Shown here piece after piece: positions 1-9,494 of a DNA stretch of 64,000 nt. Source of the stretch: Aquicoccus sp. G2-2 (GTDB lineage: Bacteria > Pseudomonadota > Alphaproteobacteria > Rhodobacterales > Rhodobacteraceae). Every line of letters starts with the position of its first letter. Position 1 is the stretch's first letter. Location: contig NZ_JAYDCK010000003.1 of assembly GCF_034555965.1 (NCBI RefSeq), forward strand, positions 2,294,001 to 2,358,000, written 5' to 3'. Made by a program: the position numbers and the translations under genes. The notes under the pieces are model-generated. The model was not told the DNA's origin and ran no database searches. It saw only the letters and a program-made list of their open reading frames with translations.

Positions 1-1
1 G

Positions 2-313
2 GCCACGCTCGCCGGGGCCATCGCCTATGACAAGGCCACGATCGGGGGCGTGGTTGACCGGCTTGCCGCCAAGGGGGTAATCCTGCGTGGCCGCTCAAAA
101 ACCGACAAGCGCGCACGCGCACTCAGCCTGACAGAACAGGGCGAAGCCCTCGTCATGCAAGCCCGCCCGTTCATTCGCGCCCTGCAAACCGATATCCTGA
201 GCGGTCTGGACCCTGACGAGGAAGCTCAGTTCATGGCGCTTCTGGCCAAGACAACCGCTGCCGGGAACACCCGCTCGCGCGCCCCACTCAGACGCCGCGA
301 AGAGAAAACCTGA
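2..313 (+). CDS. MarR-family transcriptional regulator (C-terminal part, cut by window edge)
   Basis: The reading frame is open from the left edge to the stop, so the first codons lie outside the window. What remains is about 103 residues. It starts inside the recognition helix region (KATIGGVVDRLAAKG), continues through the beta-wing (GRSKTDKRARALSLTEQG) and ends in the C-terminal dimerisation helix. This helix-wing pattern is diagnostic of MarR regulators, which bind palindromic operators as dimers and are usually released by small phenolic or oxidative ligands. The tail after about residue 85 is basic and Arg-rich. It is followed at 115 bp by argE on the same strand, with no sign of shared function. 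The target is unknown. Confidence 0.8.
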   Translation, partial: ATLAGAIAYDKATIGGVVDRLAAKGVILRGRSKTDKRARALSLTEQGEALVMQARPFIRALQTDILSGLDPDEEAQFMALLAKTTAAGNTRSRAPLRRREEKT

Positions 314-428
314 GACGTGCCACCGCCCTTCATTCACCGCTTGAGCGGCCCGCCCCGCCTCTGCTAAGGCAGGGCAAACGACCCGCATCGCCCGGCCTGC
401 CAACAGGGAAGCCAATAGGGAAGCCGCT

Positions 429-1592
429 ATGTCCAGTCTCGACCAAACCATTACCCTGCTCGATCACCTTATCGCGTTTCCCACTGTCTCATCCGACAGC
501 AACCTCGCGCTGATCGCGGACCTCGCCACGCGGCTTGAAGACGCGGGCGCGCGGGTCGATCTCTTTCACGACGCCTCCGGCCAGAAGGCCAATCTTTTTG
601 CCACGCTCGGCCCCGATACTGATGGCGGCATCGTGCTGTCCGGCCACACCGATGTCGTGCCTGTCACCGATCAGGTCTGGACGTCCGATCCCTTCGCCAT
701 GGCTCGGCGCGGGGACAAACTTTTCGGGCGCGGCACCTGCGACATGAAAGGCTTCATCGCCGCCGCCGTGGCGCTTGCCCCCACGCTGGCCACACAAGTC
801 AGGAACCGCCCGCTGCACTTTGCCTTCACTTATGAAGAGGAGGTCGGCTGCATCGGCGCGCAGGCGCTGGCCGACAGCCTTCGGGCCAAGGGTGTGAAGC
901 CCGCCGTCGCCATCATCGGCGAACCCACCTCAATGGGCATCATCGAAGGCCACAAGGGTTGCTGCGAATACACCACCCGTATTGAGGGGCTGGCCGGGCA
1001 CGGCTCTGCCCCGCATCGTGGCGTGAACGCGGTGGAATACGCGGTGCGCTATGTCGCGCGTCTGCTGGAACTGCGCGAAGACCTCAAGGCCCGCACTCCG
1101 AAATCCAGCCGCTTTGATCCGCCCTGGACCACGATCAACCCCGGCGCGCTGCATGGCGGGATCGCCCATAACGTCATCGCCGATCATGCCACCGTCGATT
1201 GGGAAATGCGCCCGGTGCAGGAAAGCGACGGCCCCTTCGTGCGCGACACAATGCGCAGCTATGTCTCGGAAACGCTGCTGCCCGCGATGCAGGCCGTCTG
1301 GCCCGACGCGGCAATCCACACCGAAACCATGGGCGAAGTCGCCGGGCTTGAGCCGGTGGACGATAACGAGGCACGCCGTATCGTTTCCGAACTTACCGGA
1401 GCGAATACTGCCGATCTGGTCGCTTTCGGCACCGAGGCTGGTATCTTCCAATCGCTCGGTATGGATGTGGTGGTTTGCGGCCCCGGCTCCATCGAACAGG
1501 CCCACAAGCCCGACGAATTTGTCGAGATTGACCAACTGGCCAAGTGCCTTACCATGCTGGAAGGCTTGGGCACAAAGCTTGCCGCCAGTTAA
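429..1592 (+). CDS. argE: Acetylornithine deacetylase (M20 family metallopeptidase)
   Basis: This 387-residue protein would hydrolyse N2-acetyl-L-ornithine to ornithine and acetate, in cytoplasmic arginine synthesis. M20 metal ligands are visible: SGHTDVVPV near residues 71-79 (His73, Asp75), GRGTCDMKGF near 100-110 (Asp105 bridging), and the catalytic Glu in TYEEEVG near 134-140. A dimerisation lid domain follows from about 175 to 290. The length matches the ArgE/DapE group, and GEPTSMGIIEGHKG is typical of ArgE. The ATG is preceded by AGGGAAG. It is a single gene, convergent with the TetR gene. Several M20 deacylases share this outline, so the exact N-acyl substrate is inferred from the family. 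Confidence 0.86.
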   Translation: MSSLDQTITLLDHLIAFPTVSSDSNLALIADLATRLEDAGARVDLFHDASGQKANLFATLGPDTDGGIVLSGHTDVVPVTDQVWTSDPFAMARRGDKLFGRGTCDMKGFIAAAVALAPTLATQVRNRPLHFAFTYEEEVGCIGAQALADSLRAKGVKPAVAIIGEPTSMGIIEGHKGCCEYTTRIEGLAGHGSAPHRGVNAVEYAVRYVARLLELREDLKARTPKSSRFDPPWTTINPGALHGGIAHNVIADHATVDWEMRPVQESDGPFVRDTMRSYVSETLLPAMQAVWPDAAIHTETMGEVAGLEPVDDNEARRIVSELTGANTADLVAFGTEAGIFQSLGMDVVVCGPGSIEQAHKPDEFVEIDQLAKCLTMLEGLGTKLAAS

Positions 1593-1645
1593 AGCGTTCC
1601 GCCATAAACCCGAGCCAGCCGTGATGGCAAACGCGTTAAAGAAAC
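1590..1645. repeat. Degenerate AAAGCGTT-type inverted repeat between convergent genes
   Basis: The argE stop overlaps a TTAAAGCGTTCCGCCAT arm, which pairs imperfectly with ATGGCAAACGCGTTAAA about 30 bases later. The second arm runs into the end of the TetR gene. It resembles the better AAAGCGTTTC...GAAACGCTTT palindromes at 55563-55610 and 35411-35453. It may act as a bidirectional transcription end. Pairing is imperfect, so this is a weak call. Confidence 0.3.
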
Positions 1646-2304
1646 CCGCCAAGCAGTGACTTGAAAACCTCTTTGAGAGCGTCAACGCTGCGGCGGCTCG
1701 CGCTCAATTGGTTTTGCAGTAAGTAGCGAAACGCCCCATCCAGCAATGCATATTGCATCTCGACCGTTGGCGGCACAGCGTGGCCCGCGCGCAGAAAGGC
1801 ACGTTCGACAAGGCTGATCAGCATCGTTTCAATTTCGATCACGACCGGGCGAAAGGTTTCATCAAACATCGCCTGATTGCGAATGTCATACCATAGCCTG
1901 TGCGTCATCGCGTCTTGCGCGATCGAAGTTGCCAGCGCACCTGAAAAGGCATCAATCACCGAAGCACGGCCATCGGCTTTTTCCAGCGCATCAATGATAT
2001 TTCTCACGAAATCCCGCTTATAGACCTGCACGCAATAAATGATCAGGTCAGTGCGGTCTTCAAAGTAATAATGCAACATACCCAAGGACATATCGCTTTT
2101 CGCTGCGATATCGCGCAGGCTTGTGTTGGCATAGCCAAGCTCCTGCAACGCCTTGATTGCGCTGTCGGCAATCTGGCGTTTCTTTTCGTCTCGTTTCGCA
2201 GATTTGCGCGCGGCACGGGCTTTGAGTTTTGCAGGCATTTCGTTCATGGCAATCAAATGGTGGTAATTCGGATCGGATGCAAGTTTTGAGCCGACCCGAA
2301 ACAC
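1636..2304 (-). CDS. TetR/AcrR-family transcriptional regulator
   Basis: The N-terminal helix-turn-helix is clear: DSAIKALQELGYANTSLRDIA, then KSDMSLGMLHYYFEDRTDLI. It is followed by a helical ligand-binding domain of about 140 residues. The gene follows the aldehyde dehydrogenase so closely that the dehydrogenase stop lies just before a GTG at 2304. An ATG at 2247 (MNEMPAKLK) would give a more typical N-terminus, and neither start has a strong ribosome-binding site. The natural inference is that it controls the upstream GMC dehydrogenase/aldehyde dehydrogenase pair in response to their alcohol or aldehyde substrate. It resembles BetI in context (next to a choline-dehydrogenase-like gene), but its DNA-binding helices do not read as BetI, so no symbol is given. 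Confidence 0.83.
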   Translation of the reverse strand: MFRVGSKLASDPNYHHLIAMNEMPAKLKARAARKSAKRDEKKRQIADSAIKALQELGYANTSLRDIAAKSDMSLGMLHYYFEDRTDLIIYCVQVYKRDFVRNIIDALEKADGRASVIDAFSGALATSIAQDAMTHRLWYDIRNQAMFDETFRPVVIEIETMLISLVERAFLRAGHAVPPTVEMQYALLDGAFRYLLQNQLSASRRSVDALKEVFKSLLGGFL

Positions 2305-2306
2305 TC

Positions 2307-4028
2307 TTATCCCAGCAAGGCGTTCAGGAAAATACGCGGTAATTTGAACCAGCTGGGTTTGTATTGAAAACCAGTCAGCAACCGCCCCACCTTATCCTGT
2401 TTCTTGTTTGTGATGAACCACGGCGGACGCGGCAGCAGGGTGAACTGCCCGGACAAAAGCCCGCGCGGGAACGGTCGCCATGGCGCTTGAACGACGGTGC
2501 GTTCGGTGTGCTCAAGCATGAAGGTGTTGTGAACGGTTCCGATCCCCGACTGCACATCTTCAGGGGTGTGCCCCGGAAAAGCCCCCCAAGGGCAAGCCGT
2601 CAGCAGAAACGCCAGCCCCGTCCATGCGTTGATCGCAATCGTGCCATAGCGCAACTGCGCGATAATCTCTTCAAACCGCACCCTGCCGATCGCGCGGATG
2701 GTCTTGGGATGAATAAGAATGTTCGCCCCCAACGTGCCATGAAGCTGATCATTGGCATAAGCGATGGCATTGATTAGATACGTTTCCGCATCAGGTGCCT
2801 CCATATCCAGAATAGACATGGCCGGGGCGAACACTTCGTTGGTGCGAAACCATTCATTGTCACCGGCATTGCTGATAATCAGGGACGGCGCGCGCCCACG
2901 GTCAATGGTTTGTGGGGCATTGGCATGAGCCTTGAAGCTGTCCAAACGGTCGCCCGCCCCCGGATAATACGCTAGGCGGTCGGATTTGTGCATGACCTCG
3001 CGGACGCGGGCCAGCAGCGTTTCGCCCTTGCTCCAGCCCTTCGGCATGATCAACACCTGACAGGCCACACAGTTGAAGCCGGAATTATGCAGCTTTTGCG
3101 TGGCAATATGCTCTGCCTGAAATGCCAGATCAGCAGACGACCACGGGCCGGGCACAACGATTGTCGGGCAAACCGCCCCCAGTTCAGACGTGAAGCGCCG
3201 GTCGTTTTTCGGCGTGCCTGCCGCGCGGTTCTTCGATGCCTCTTCCCCGACACCCCACACAATTGCGTCATGGGTCGAAGCCGCTCCGGTAATGTGCAAC
3301 TCTTCGACAAGCGGGTGCGTGGTCAGATAGGCTCCTGCGGCACCATCCCCTTTGACGACGCGCACGAAATCCCGGTCAATCAGCGGCTTTAGAGCAGCCT
3401 GCAGGTACTCGGTCAGATAGTCGTTGACCGGGTTCATCTTGAGTATCGCGACCTGATTTTCCAAAAACAGTTTCTGAAAGACATCCAGCGGCGCGATGGA
3501 CGCGATGTTCCCGGCGCCAAGGATCAACGCCACCTTGCCCTTGCGCTGCGCGGACGGCACGTCATAAGCCACGGCCGCATGTTTGGGCAAATTCCCTGCC
3601 GTCACGCCCTCTTGCATCCACACTTCTGCCGTCACACCGGACAGCAGCAAATGATCCCAGATCGAATGCGGCATGACCTTGACGGCCATCTGCCCGGTAG
3701 CCAATTCACGGGTCGGCAGATGTTTCAGAAACGCCTTGCCATCCATCTGGCCAAGCGTCGCGATCAGCCCATTGCACGCTGACATCACGGCATAAGGGCC
3801 AGATGTCCATTCTTCGCCCGCCAGTGGTGAACCCGCAGGAATTTGCTTCTTGCGCGCAGCCGCTTCCGCCCAGCCCTGTGCCACCGGCATCAGGTGGTCC
3901 TTGACCTGTTGCAATAACCCGATGCGCTCCGTGACACTGGTTTGCGCCCATGTATCCTTGGCCGCGTCCAACGCATTCAGGGCCGCATCATATTCCTCCA
4001 CGTGGGGGGCGATCATTGTACCATCCAT
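2307..4028 (-). CDS. NAD(P)-dependent aldehyde dehydrogenase family protein
   Basis: This 573-residue protein oxidises an aldehyde to the acid. The catalytic region is recognisable: the SELGAVCP segment near residue 282 supplies the general-base Glu, and NSGFNCVACQVL near 315-326 holds the nucleophile (Cys320, with a second Cys at 323). It is longer than the usual 480-500 residue ALDH. It has a long N-terminal helical region and a basic, aromatic C-terminal tail (KPSWFKLPRIFLNALLG) that could contact the membrane. The ATG at 4028 is chosen because GAGGAG lies six bases upstream; a TTG further out has no such site. It sits 63 bp after the GMC dehydrogenase and just before the TetR gene, so the pair probably performs alcohol to aldehyde to acid. 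The substrate is unknown. Confidence 0.82.
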   Translation of the reverse strand: MDGTMIAPHVEEYDAALNALDAAKDTWAQTSVTERIGLLQQVKDHLMPVAQGWAEAAARKKQIPAGSPLAGEEWTSGPYAVMSACNGLIATLGQMDGKAFLKHLPTRELATGQMAVKVMPHSIWDHLLLSGVTAEVWMQEGVTAGNLPKHAAVAYDVPSAQRKGKVALILGAGNIASIAPLDVFQKLFLENQVAILKMNPVNDYLTEYLQAALKPLIDRDFVRVVKGDGAAGAYLTTHPLVEELHITGAASTHDAIVWGVGEEASKNRAAGTPKNDRRFTSELGAVCPTIVVPGPWSSADLAFQAEHIATQKLHNSGFNCVACQVLIMPKGWSKGETLLARVREVMHKSDRLAYYPGAGDRLDSFKAHANAPQTIDRGRAPSLIISNAGDNEWFRTNEVFAPAMSILDMEAPDAETYLINAIAYANDQLHGTLGANILIHPKTIRAIGRVRFEEIIAQLRYGTIAINAWTGLAFLLTACPWGAFPGHTPEDVQSGIGTVHNTFMLEHTERTVVQAPWRPFPRGLLSGQFTLLPRPPWFITNKKQDKVGRLLTGFQYKPSWFKLPRIFLNALLG

Positions 4029-4091
4029 CTTAGGCTCCTCGGTCAATCAGAATGTTTGCGCGCCCATCGTGGTGCGACAATAACAGGGTTA

Positions 4092-5705
4092 TCAGGCATA
4101 TTCGGCCTTGATCATGTCGGCGCATTTCTCTGCGATCATGATTGTCGGGGCATTGGTGTTACCGCCAACCAACGTTGGCATGACAGATGCATCCACAACA
4201 CGAAGCCCATCAAGGCCATGCACTTTAAGCTCGGGGTTGACGACTGCCATATCGTCAGTACCCATCTTGCAGGTGCCAATCGGGTGATAAATCGTATCGG
4301 CGCGGGCGCGTATGTGCTGTTCCCATTCGGCGTCGCTCATGTTGTCCTTAACCCCGAACAGTTCCCTTTTGGCGTATCGCGCCATTGGCTCCGCCTGCAA
4401 AATTTCGCGGGTCATCTTTGCCCCCTTGATCGTCGTTTCAAGATCACGGCGATCAGACAGGAATTTCGGATCAATGCCAGGGTCGGCCAACGGATCGGCG
4501 CTTTGCAGAAAAACCTCGCCACGGCTAAACGGGCGCAAAGCGCAAACATGGCAGCTATACCCATAGCCCAGATGCAAACGCTTGGCGTGGTTATCCACCA
4601 CGGAAATCACGAAATGCAACTGAATGTCCGGGCGATCCAGTGACGCATCGGTTTTCAGAAAAGCAGCGCCCTCGGCAAAAGGCGTGGCAATCATGCCGGT
4701 GCCTTTACGCCACCATTTTGCGATTGCAGCCGTCAATCGTGCCGTTCCAGTCAGCCCGATGCCGAAATTATCGGTATCATTGGTCTTGTAGGCCAGAATG
4801 AAATCCAGATGGTCCTGAAGGTTCTGCCCGACGCCGGGAAGCTCATGCACCATCTCGATGCCATGCTGCACAATATCCTGCGCACGCCCGACACCCGATA
4901 GCTGCAAAAGTTGCGGGGACTGGAATGTGCCACCAGAAAGGATCACCTCTTTTCTGGCGCGCACCTCCTTGTCCGCACGACCCTGACGATAGGCCACCCC
5001 GACCGCGCGCTTTCCCTCGAACAAAATCCTGGTGGCGCGGGCCTTGGTGAGCACGGTCAGGTTCGGACGTTCCATAACCGGATGCAAATACCCCGCTGCA
5101 GCAGAACAGCGTTCGCCATTCTTATCCCGGTCGTGGAATTGGGTAACTTGATAGAGGCCGACTCCCTCGTTGTCGCCAGTGTTGAAATCGTCGCAACGGC
5201 GATATTGTTTGTTGGCCGCCGCTTCGACGAACGCTTCGGTGATCGGGCGTGGGCTTTTCTGGTTCGAAACCTGAAGCGGCCCGGACGCGCCGTGAAACTC
5301 ATCGCCGCCGCGCTCGTTGTTTTCGGACTTCAGGAAATAGGGCAGACAATCGTCCCATGACCAACCGTCACAGCCAAGGTCCGCCCAGCCATCATAGTCC
5401 GATTTGTGACCCCGGACATAAAGCATGGCGTTGATTGCCGAGGAGCCACCAAGCGCGCGCCCCCGCGGCTGATACCCTCTGCGCCCGTTCAAACCGGGTT
5501 GCGGGGCCGTGTTGAATGCCCAATTGAACAGCTTGCCATAGCCGGGCAGCACGGCAACCACGCCCGCAGGCGCGCGAAGCAAGATATTCGTCCCCTTCCC
5601 GCCAGCCTCAATCAGGCAAACTTTCAGTTGTGGGTCTTCACTCAGCCGTGCGGCCATCGCCGATCCGGCAGATCCGCCTCCGACAATCACAAAATCAAAT
5701 TCCAT
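4092..5705 (-). CDS. GMC-family FAD-dependent alcohol dehydrogenase (choline dehydrogenase-like)
   Basis: This 537-residue flavoprotein starts with the FAD dinucleotide fold ([20 protein letters not shown], residues 5-24, ending in a ribose-binding Glu in CLIEAGG). GMC signature 1 is present ([19 protein letters not shown] near 85-105), as is the C-terminal catalytic pair ([10 protein letters not shown], then [13 protein letters not shown]). These residues abstract the hydride from a primary alcohol. The ATG at 5705 has GGGAGG six bases upstream, so the ten further in-frame residues upstream are not used. It is the first gene of a likely operon with the aldehyde dehydrogenase and the TetR regulator. 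Choline is only one possible substrate. No betaine aldehyde dehydrogenase of normal size or BetI is present, so betA is not assigned. Confidence 0.86.
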   Translation of the reverse strand: MEFDFVIVGGGSAGSAMAARLSEDPQLKVCLIEAGGKGTNILLRAPAGVVAVLPGYGKLFNWAFNTAPQPGLNGRRGYQPRGRALGGSSAINAMLYVRGHKSDYDGWADLGCDGWSWDDCLPYFLKSENNERGGDEFHGASGPLQVSNQKSPRPITEAFVEAAANKQYRRCDDFNTGDNEGVGLYQVTQFHDRDKNGERCSAAAGYLHPVMERPNLTVLTKARATRILFEGKRAVGVAYRQGRADKEVRARKEVILSGGTFQSPQLLQLSGVGRAQDIVQHGIEMVHELPGVGQNLQDHLDFILAYKTNDTDNFGIGLTGTARLTAAIAKWWRKGTGMIATPFAEGAAFLKTDASLDRPDIQLHFVISVVDNHAKRLHLGYGYSCHVCALRPFSRGEVFLQSADPLADPGIDPKFLSDRRDLETTIKGAKMTREILQAEPMARYAKRELFGVKDNMSDAEWEQHIRARADTIYHPIGTCKMGTDDMAVVNPELKVHGLDGLRVVDASVMPTLVGGNTNAPTIMIAEKCADMIKAEYA

Positions 5706-5923
5706 CCGGTTCCTCCCAAAACACTCACAATTCAATGATTGCTGCCATTATTGCAGTGGCGGCGACGCGCGAGGATGCTCGCGTATCTTTATCACAAAAA
5801 TACTAAACAAAAAAATCATACAATTGTCCAGAAAAATGTGACTTGGATGAATTGCCTGAAACGCCGAGCGTTTCGCCCCCACATTGCATCACCTCAAGAT
5901 GTCGAAAGCCCCTGCACGTATTT

Positions 5924-5941
5924 CCCGGCGCATTCGCCGGG
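5924..5941 (-). terminator. GC-rich hairpin directly after the GntR regulator gene
   Basis: CCCGGCG and CGCCGGG form a perfect 7-bp stem with a 4-base loop, starting two bases after the regulator stop codon. On the minus strand it is not followed by a U-run, so it may be a weak terminator or an mRNA end-stabiliser. It separates the peptide transporter operon from the GMC dehydrogenase operon. A second hairpin (CGCGAG-GATG-CTCGCG, 5768-5783) lies in the leader of the GMC gene. Confidence 0.4.
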
Positions 5942-5942
5942 C

Positions 5943-6704
5943 CTACTCCGAAATAAAGCGTTTCAGCATTTCGGCTTCCTGCCCTTGCATGAAACTCCAT
6001 GCAATTTCCATATGCGCCGCCATGATCGCGCGTGCCGCATCGCTTTCGCCGGTGCGAAGGGCCGCCACCAACCGTGTCTGATGCTCCCGCCCTCTGGCCC
6101 ACAGTTCAACATTCGGCGGTGCATAAAGCTGCCGATAAACCGTGAGGTCAGCCAAAAGACTGACCATGAAATCAATCACAAACCCCAGCAAAGGATTCTT
6201 CGCCTGCTCGGCCAGCAGGGCATGGAAACGCAGTGAGGCAATGTGTTGGCGGCGTTCTTCGTCCAGCGTCTGAGCCGGCTCCGGGTATTGCGCGATGATG
6301 GCCTCAAGCTGCGCCAGCACCTCTTCTGAAAGCCTGCCCGCCAATGACGCCGCCAGTTCCGGCTCAAGTGCGAGGCGCAGCTCGTAAATGTCGCCAATCG
6401 TCAGGTTCTTGAAATAGAAGTAATTGCCCAACAATGCCTTGGCCCGCGCCCGGCTCACCTCATGCACGAAGCTGCCGCCGCCCGGCCCGGTGCGGGTCTT
6501 GATCAACCCTTGCGCCTCAAGAATGCGCATCGCCTCGCGGATCGTGCCCTTGGCCATGCCGAACCGCTCAATCAGCTCGGCCTCTCCCGGTAACCTGTCT
6601 CCGGCTTGCAAACCGCGCTCGACAACCCAATCCTTGATCGCTTCAGCGACCTGAACGGGGCGGCTCAACTTGGTCTCACGAGAGGGGGTGATGGCAGGCG
6701 GCAA
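5943..6704 (-). CDS. GntR/FadR-family (FCD domain) transcriptional regulator
   Basis: It has an N-terminal winged helix: VAEAIKDWVVERGLQAGDRLPGE, then AELIERFGMAKGTIREAMRILEAQGL, with a GPGGGSFV wing. A helical FCD ligand-binding domain of about 150 residues follows, containing the LRLALEPELAASLAG region. The frame is open further upstream, but that stretch overlaps the transporter ATPase. The best start is a TTG at 6704 with GGAG nine bases upstream, which gives 253 residues and a 29-base overlap with the ATPase end. It is the last gene of the peptide transporter operon. FadR-type regulators bind short AT-rich palindromes. The palindromes in the operon's own promoter (12155-12166 and 12182-12193) are the obvious candidate targets, which would make it an autoregulator of the operon. 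Confidence 0.85.
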   Translation of the reverse strand: MPPAITPSRETKLSRPVQVAEAIKDWVVERGLQAGDRLPGEAELIERFGMAKGTIREAMRILEAQGLIKTRTGPGGGSFVHEVSRARAKALLGNYFYFKNLTIGDIYELRLALEPELAASLAGRLSEEVLAQLEAIIAQYPEPAQTLDEERRQHIASLRFHALLAEQAKNPLLGFVIDFMVSLLADLTVYRQLYAPPNVELWARGREHQTRLVAALRTGESDAARAIMAAHMEIAWSFMQGQEAEMLKRFISE

Positions 6705-7629
6705 ACTGATCGTCTCCCATTTGTTCAAGCACCGGGTCTTCCTCGCGGCACAAATCTGTCGCCCTCGGGCAGCGCCCGGCAAACGCACAGCCCGGCGGCG
6801 GATTGAGCGGGTCTGGCAGTTCGCTATCCTTCTGCTCCGGCGCTTTCAAGGGGCGCCCGACCACCGGCGCACTTTGCGCAAGCAGCCGGGTGTAGGGATG
6901 GCGCGGCGCGGCGAAAATGGTTTCGGCCTTGCCAACCTCCACCACCGCACCGAAATAAAGCACCAGAACCCGGTCACTCACCGCTTCCACCACGGCAAGG
7001 TCATGGGTGATGAAAAGATATGTCAGCCCGAACTGCGCCTTCAGGTCGGCCAACAGGTTAAGCACCTGCGCCTGCACCGAAACGTCCAGCGCCGAAACCG
7101 GCTCATCAAGGATAATGATCCGTGGATTGGCCGCCAGCGCACGGGCAATCCCGATCCGCTGAGCCTGCCCACCCGAAAATTCGTGCGGATACCGCTCCAG
7201 AAATTCCTCGCGCAGGTTGACCGAGGCAAAAATTTCCGAAATCCGGCGCGCGCGCTCGGCCTTCGGCATTCCGTGTAGCCGCTTCAGCGGTGCCTCCATT
7301 ACCTGCCGGATCGTCTTGCGCGGGTTGAGGCTGGCATTCGGATCCTGAAAAATATACTGGATCAACCTGCCGAATTCGGCTGGATCGGCATTATCCAGCG
7401 CGCGACCCTCGATCTCGATCTGCCCTTCACTGGGCTCAAGCAGCCCGACCAGCATCCGCGCCAGCGTGGACTTGCCACAGCCGGATTCGCCCACCACGCC
7501 CAGCGTTTCACCGGCCGCCACCGCAAAGCTCATCGGGCGCACCGCCCGCACCCCCGGCGCTGCCGCACGGAAGAATGGCTTGGGCAAGGCAAATGTCTTG
7601 GCCAGATTCTCGACTTTCAACGCGGTCAT
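6676..7629 (-). CDS. Peptide ABC transporter ATP-binding protein (DppF/OppF type)
   Basis: This 317-residue cytoplasmic ATPase of an oligopeptide/dipeptide-type importer has Walker [10 protein letters not shown] near residues 49-57 and Q-loop [11 protein letters not shown]. Its signature motif is [15 protein letters not shown], with Phe instead of the usual Leu. Walker B is [12 protein letters not shown] and the H-loop is FITHD. The C-terminal oligopeptide-transporter extension, ending with cysteine-containing [10 protein letters not shown], is characteristic of OppD/OppF proteins and often carries a metal cluster. It overlaps the preceding fused permease/ATPase by four bases, consistent with translational coupling. 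Together with the ATPase half of that fusion it would form the ATPase heterodimer. Confidence 0.88.
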   Translation of the reverse strand: MTALKVENLAKTFALPKPFFRAAAPGVRAVRPMSFAVAAGETLGVVGESGCGKSTLARMLVGLLEPSEGQIEIEGRALDNADPAEFGRLIQYIFQDPNASLNPRKTIRQVMEAPLKRLHGMPKAERARRISEIFASVNLREEFLERYPHEFSGGQAQRIGIARALAANPRIIILDEPVSALDVSVQAQVLNLLADLKAQFGLTYLFITHDLAVVEAVSDRVLVLYFGAVVEVGKAETIFAAPRHPYTRLLAQSAPVVGRPLKAPEQKDSELPDPLNPPPGCAFAGRCPRATDLCREEDPVLEQMGDDQFAACHHPLS

Positions 7630-9494
7630 GCCAAGGTCTCCTCAGGGTATAGACAGCGCACCGCACGCCCCCCGGCCCGCGAAAGCTCCAGCTCCCCTTT
7701 GCTGCAATCCGGTTTTGCTTTCACACAGCGCGGCGCAAAAGCGCAGCCCTCGGGCAGTTGGTCCACCCCCGGCGGCAAGCCCTGTATGGCTTCCAGCACG
7801 CGCCGCCCGCCGCCCAGTTCGGGCACACAGGCAATCAAACGCTTGGTATATGGGTGCAGCGGATGGGCCAGCACCTCTTCGGTCACGCCTTCTTCCACAA
7901 TACGGCCCGCATACATCACCGCGACCCGGTCGCAAAGCTGCGCCACCACGCCGAAATCATGGGTGATGAAGATAATCGCCAACCCGCGTTCGCGCCGCAA
8001 ATCATCAAGCAGGGAAAGAATTTGCGCCTGCACCGTCACATCAAGCGCGGTCGTCGGCTCGTCTGCGATAATCACCTCCGGCTCATTGGCCAGTGCCATG
8101 GCAATGCCGACACGTTGCCGCATCCCGCCTGACATCTCATGCGGATAATTGTCCACCCGGCTTTCCGCATTGGGAATGCGCACGTCTTTCAAAAGCTGGA
8201 TCGCCCGCGCCCGCGCCTCAGCATTCGAAACCCTGTGATGCACCTGTATTGCCTCGGCAAGTTGCTGACCCACCCGGTAGAGCGGATGCAGCGTAGAGAG
8301 TGGGTCCTGAAAGATATAGGCCACCGCCTCGCCCCGTTTGCGCCTGAGGCTGGCATAGGGCGCACCGATCAGGTCTTCGCCCTTGAACCGCACCGCACCG
8401 CCCGCAATCACGCCCGGCGGTGAGGCCACCAGTCCCATCACGGATAGGGCCGTTACCGACTTTCCCGACCCGCTCTCACCGATCACACCAAGGCATTCGC
8501 CCGGCTTCACGGCAAGGCTCACGCCCCCCACGGCGCGATAGTTGCGTGGCCCAACATGGAACTGCGTCTGCAAATCCTGAATTGCCAACAGATCGTCCGT
8601 CGCCTCTGGCACCCTTCCCTTGCGCTCCACCAGTGTCGTTGCCCGTGGCCTGCTCAACGCGCCTGAACGCAATCGCGGATCAAGCGCGTCGCGCACTCCG
8701 TCGCCCAGCAGGTTGATCGACATCACGATCAGGAAAATCATGATCCCCGGAATGATCGAAGTATGCGGATGCCCGATCATCGCCGAGCGCGCCTCTCCCA
8801 GCATCGAGCCAAGATCGGCCTGCGGCGGTTGCGACCCAAGCCCGAGAAAGGAAAGCCCCGCCGTCTCAAGGATCATCCAACCCACCGTCGTGGACATGGC
8901 AATAACAATGACAGGCAGCACGTTGGGCAAGAGTTCGGTCAGGATAATGCGCAGATGCCCCATCCCCGACAGCCGCGCCGCGTCGATAAACTCACGCCCG
9001 GCAAGGCCCACAGTAATGCCGCGAATGTTGCGCGCAAAAAATGGCACGTTCACCGCCGCCACCGCGATCAGCGCATTCATCAACCCCGGCCCCAATGCCG
9101 CCACGATGGCCAGCGCCAGCAGGATATAGGGAAACGCCATCAGCATATCGACGATACGCATGATGATGTTATCCGTCCGCCCCCCGAAATAGCCTGCCAC
9201 GATGCCGATGGATGCACCAATCACCGCCGCGATCACCGCCGCCGCGATGCCCACCGCCAGCGAAAGCCGCGTGCCCCAAAGCAGACGGCTCAACATATCG
9301 CGGCCAAGATGATCCGTGCCAAGCAGATGATTCTCCTCGAACGGCGTCATGAACCGCTGCGGTGTGTCGGTGATATCCGGGTTTGCCAACGGCAGTACCG
9401 GCGTTAGCAGCGCCAACAGCAAAATCGCGCCGATCACCACCGCACCCAACGCCGCCAACCGGTTACGTAGCAACAGTTTCGCAAACAGCCTCAT
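7626..9494 (-). CDS. Fused peptide ABC transporter permease (DppC-like) and ATP-binding protein (DppD-like)
   Basis: One 622-residue reading frame joins two usual subunits. Residues 1 to about 280 are an inner-membrane permease with the OppC/DppC N-terminal helix, the [18 protein letters not shown] motif, five further helices and the EAA loop ([14 protein letters not shown]). A linker of about 30 residues (around [13 protein letters not shown]) leads to an ATPase: Walker A GESGSGKS, signature [15 protein letters not shown], Walker [12 protein letters not shown], and the cysteine-rich OppD-type tail ([14 protein letters not shown]). Permease/ATPase fusions of this type are known in the peptide/nickel family. 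The linker has no frame anomaly, so I take the fusion as real. It overlaps its neighbours by four bases on each side. Confidence 0.87.
   Translation of the reverse strand: MRLFAKLLLRNRLAALGAVVIGAILLLALLTPVLPLANPDITDTPQRFMTPFEENHLLGTDHLGRDMLSRLLWGTRLSLAVGIAAAVIAAVIGASIGIVAGYFGGRTDNIIMRIVDMLMAFPYILLALAIVAALGPGLMNALIAVAAVNVPFFARNIRGITVGLAGREFIDAARLSGMGHLRIILTELLPNVLPVIVIAMSTTVGWMILETAGLSFLGLGSQPPQADLGSMLGEARSAMIGHPHTSIIPGIMIFLIVMSINLLGDGVRDALDPRLRSGALSRPRATTLVERKGRVPEATDDLLAIQDLQTQFHVGPRNYRAVGGVSLAVKPGECLGVIGESGSGKSVTALSVMGLVASPPGVIAGGAVRFKGEDLIGAPYASLRRKRGEAVAYIFQDPLSTLHPLYRVGQQLAEAIQVHHRVSNAEARARAIQLLKDVRIPNAESRVDNYPHEMSGGMRQRVGIAMALANEPEVIIADEPTTALDVTVQAQILSLLDDLRRERGLAIIFITHDFGVVAQLCDRVAVMYAGRIVEEGVTEEVLAHPLHPYTKRLIACVPELGGGRRVLEAIQGLPPGVDQLPEGCAFAPRCVKAKPDCSKGELELSRAGGRAVRCLYPEETLA

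Noticed and set aside
1636-5705. Betaine synthesis operon betI-betB-betA
   Set aside because: The GMC protein resembles choline dehydrogenase, but the aldehyde dehydrogenase is much longer than BetB and the TetR protein does not read as BetI.
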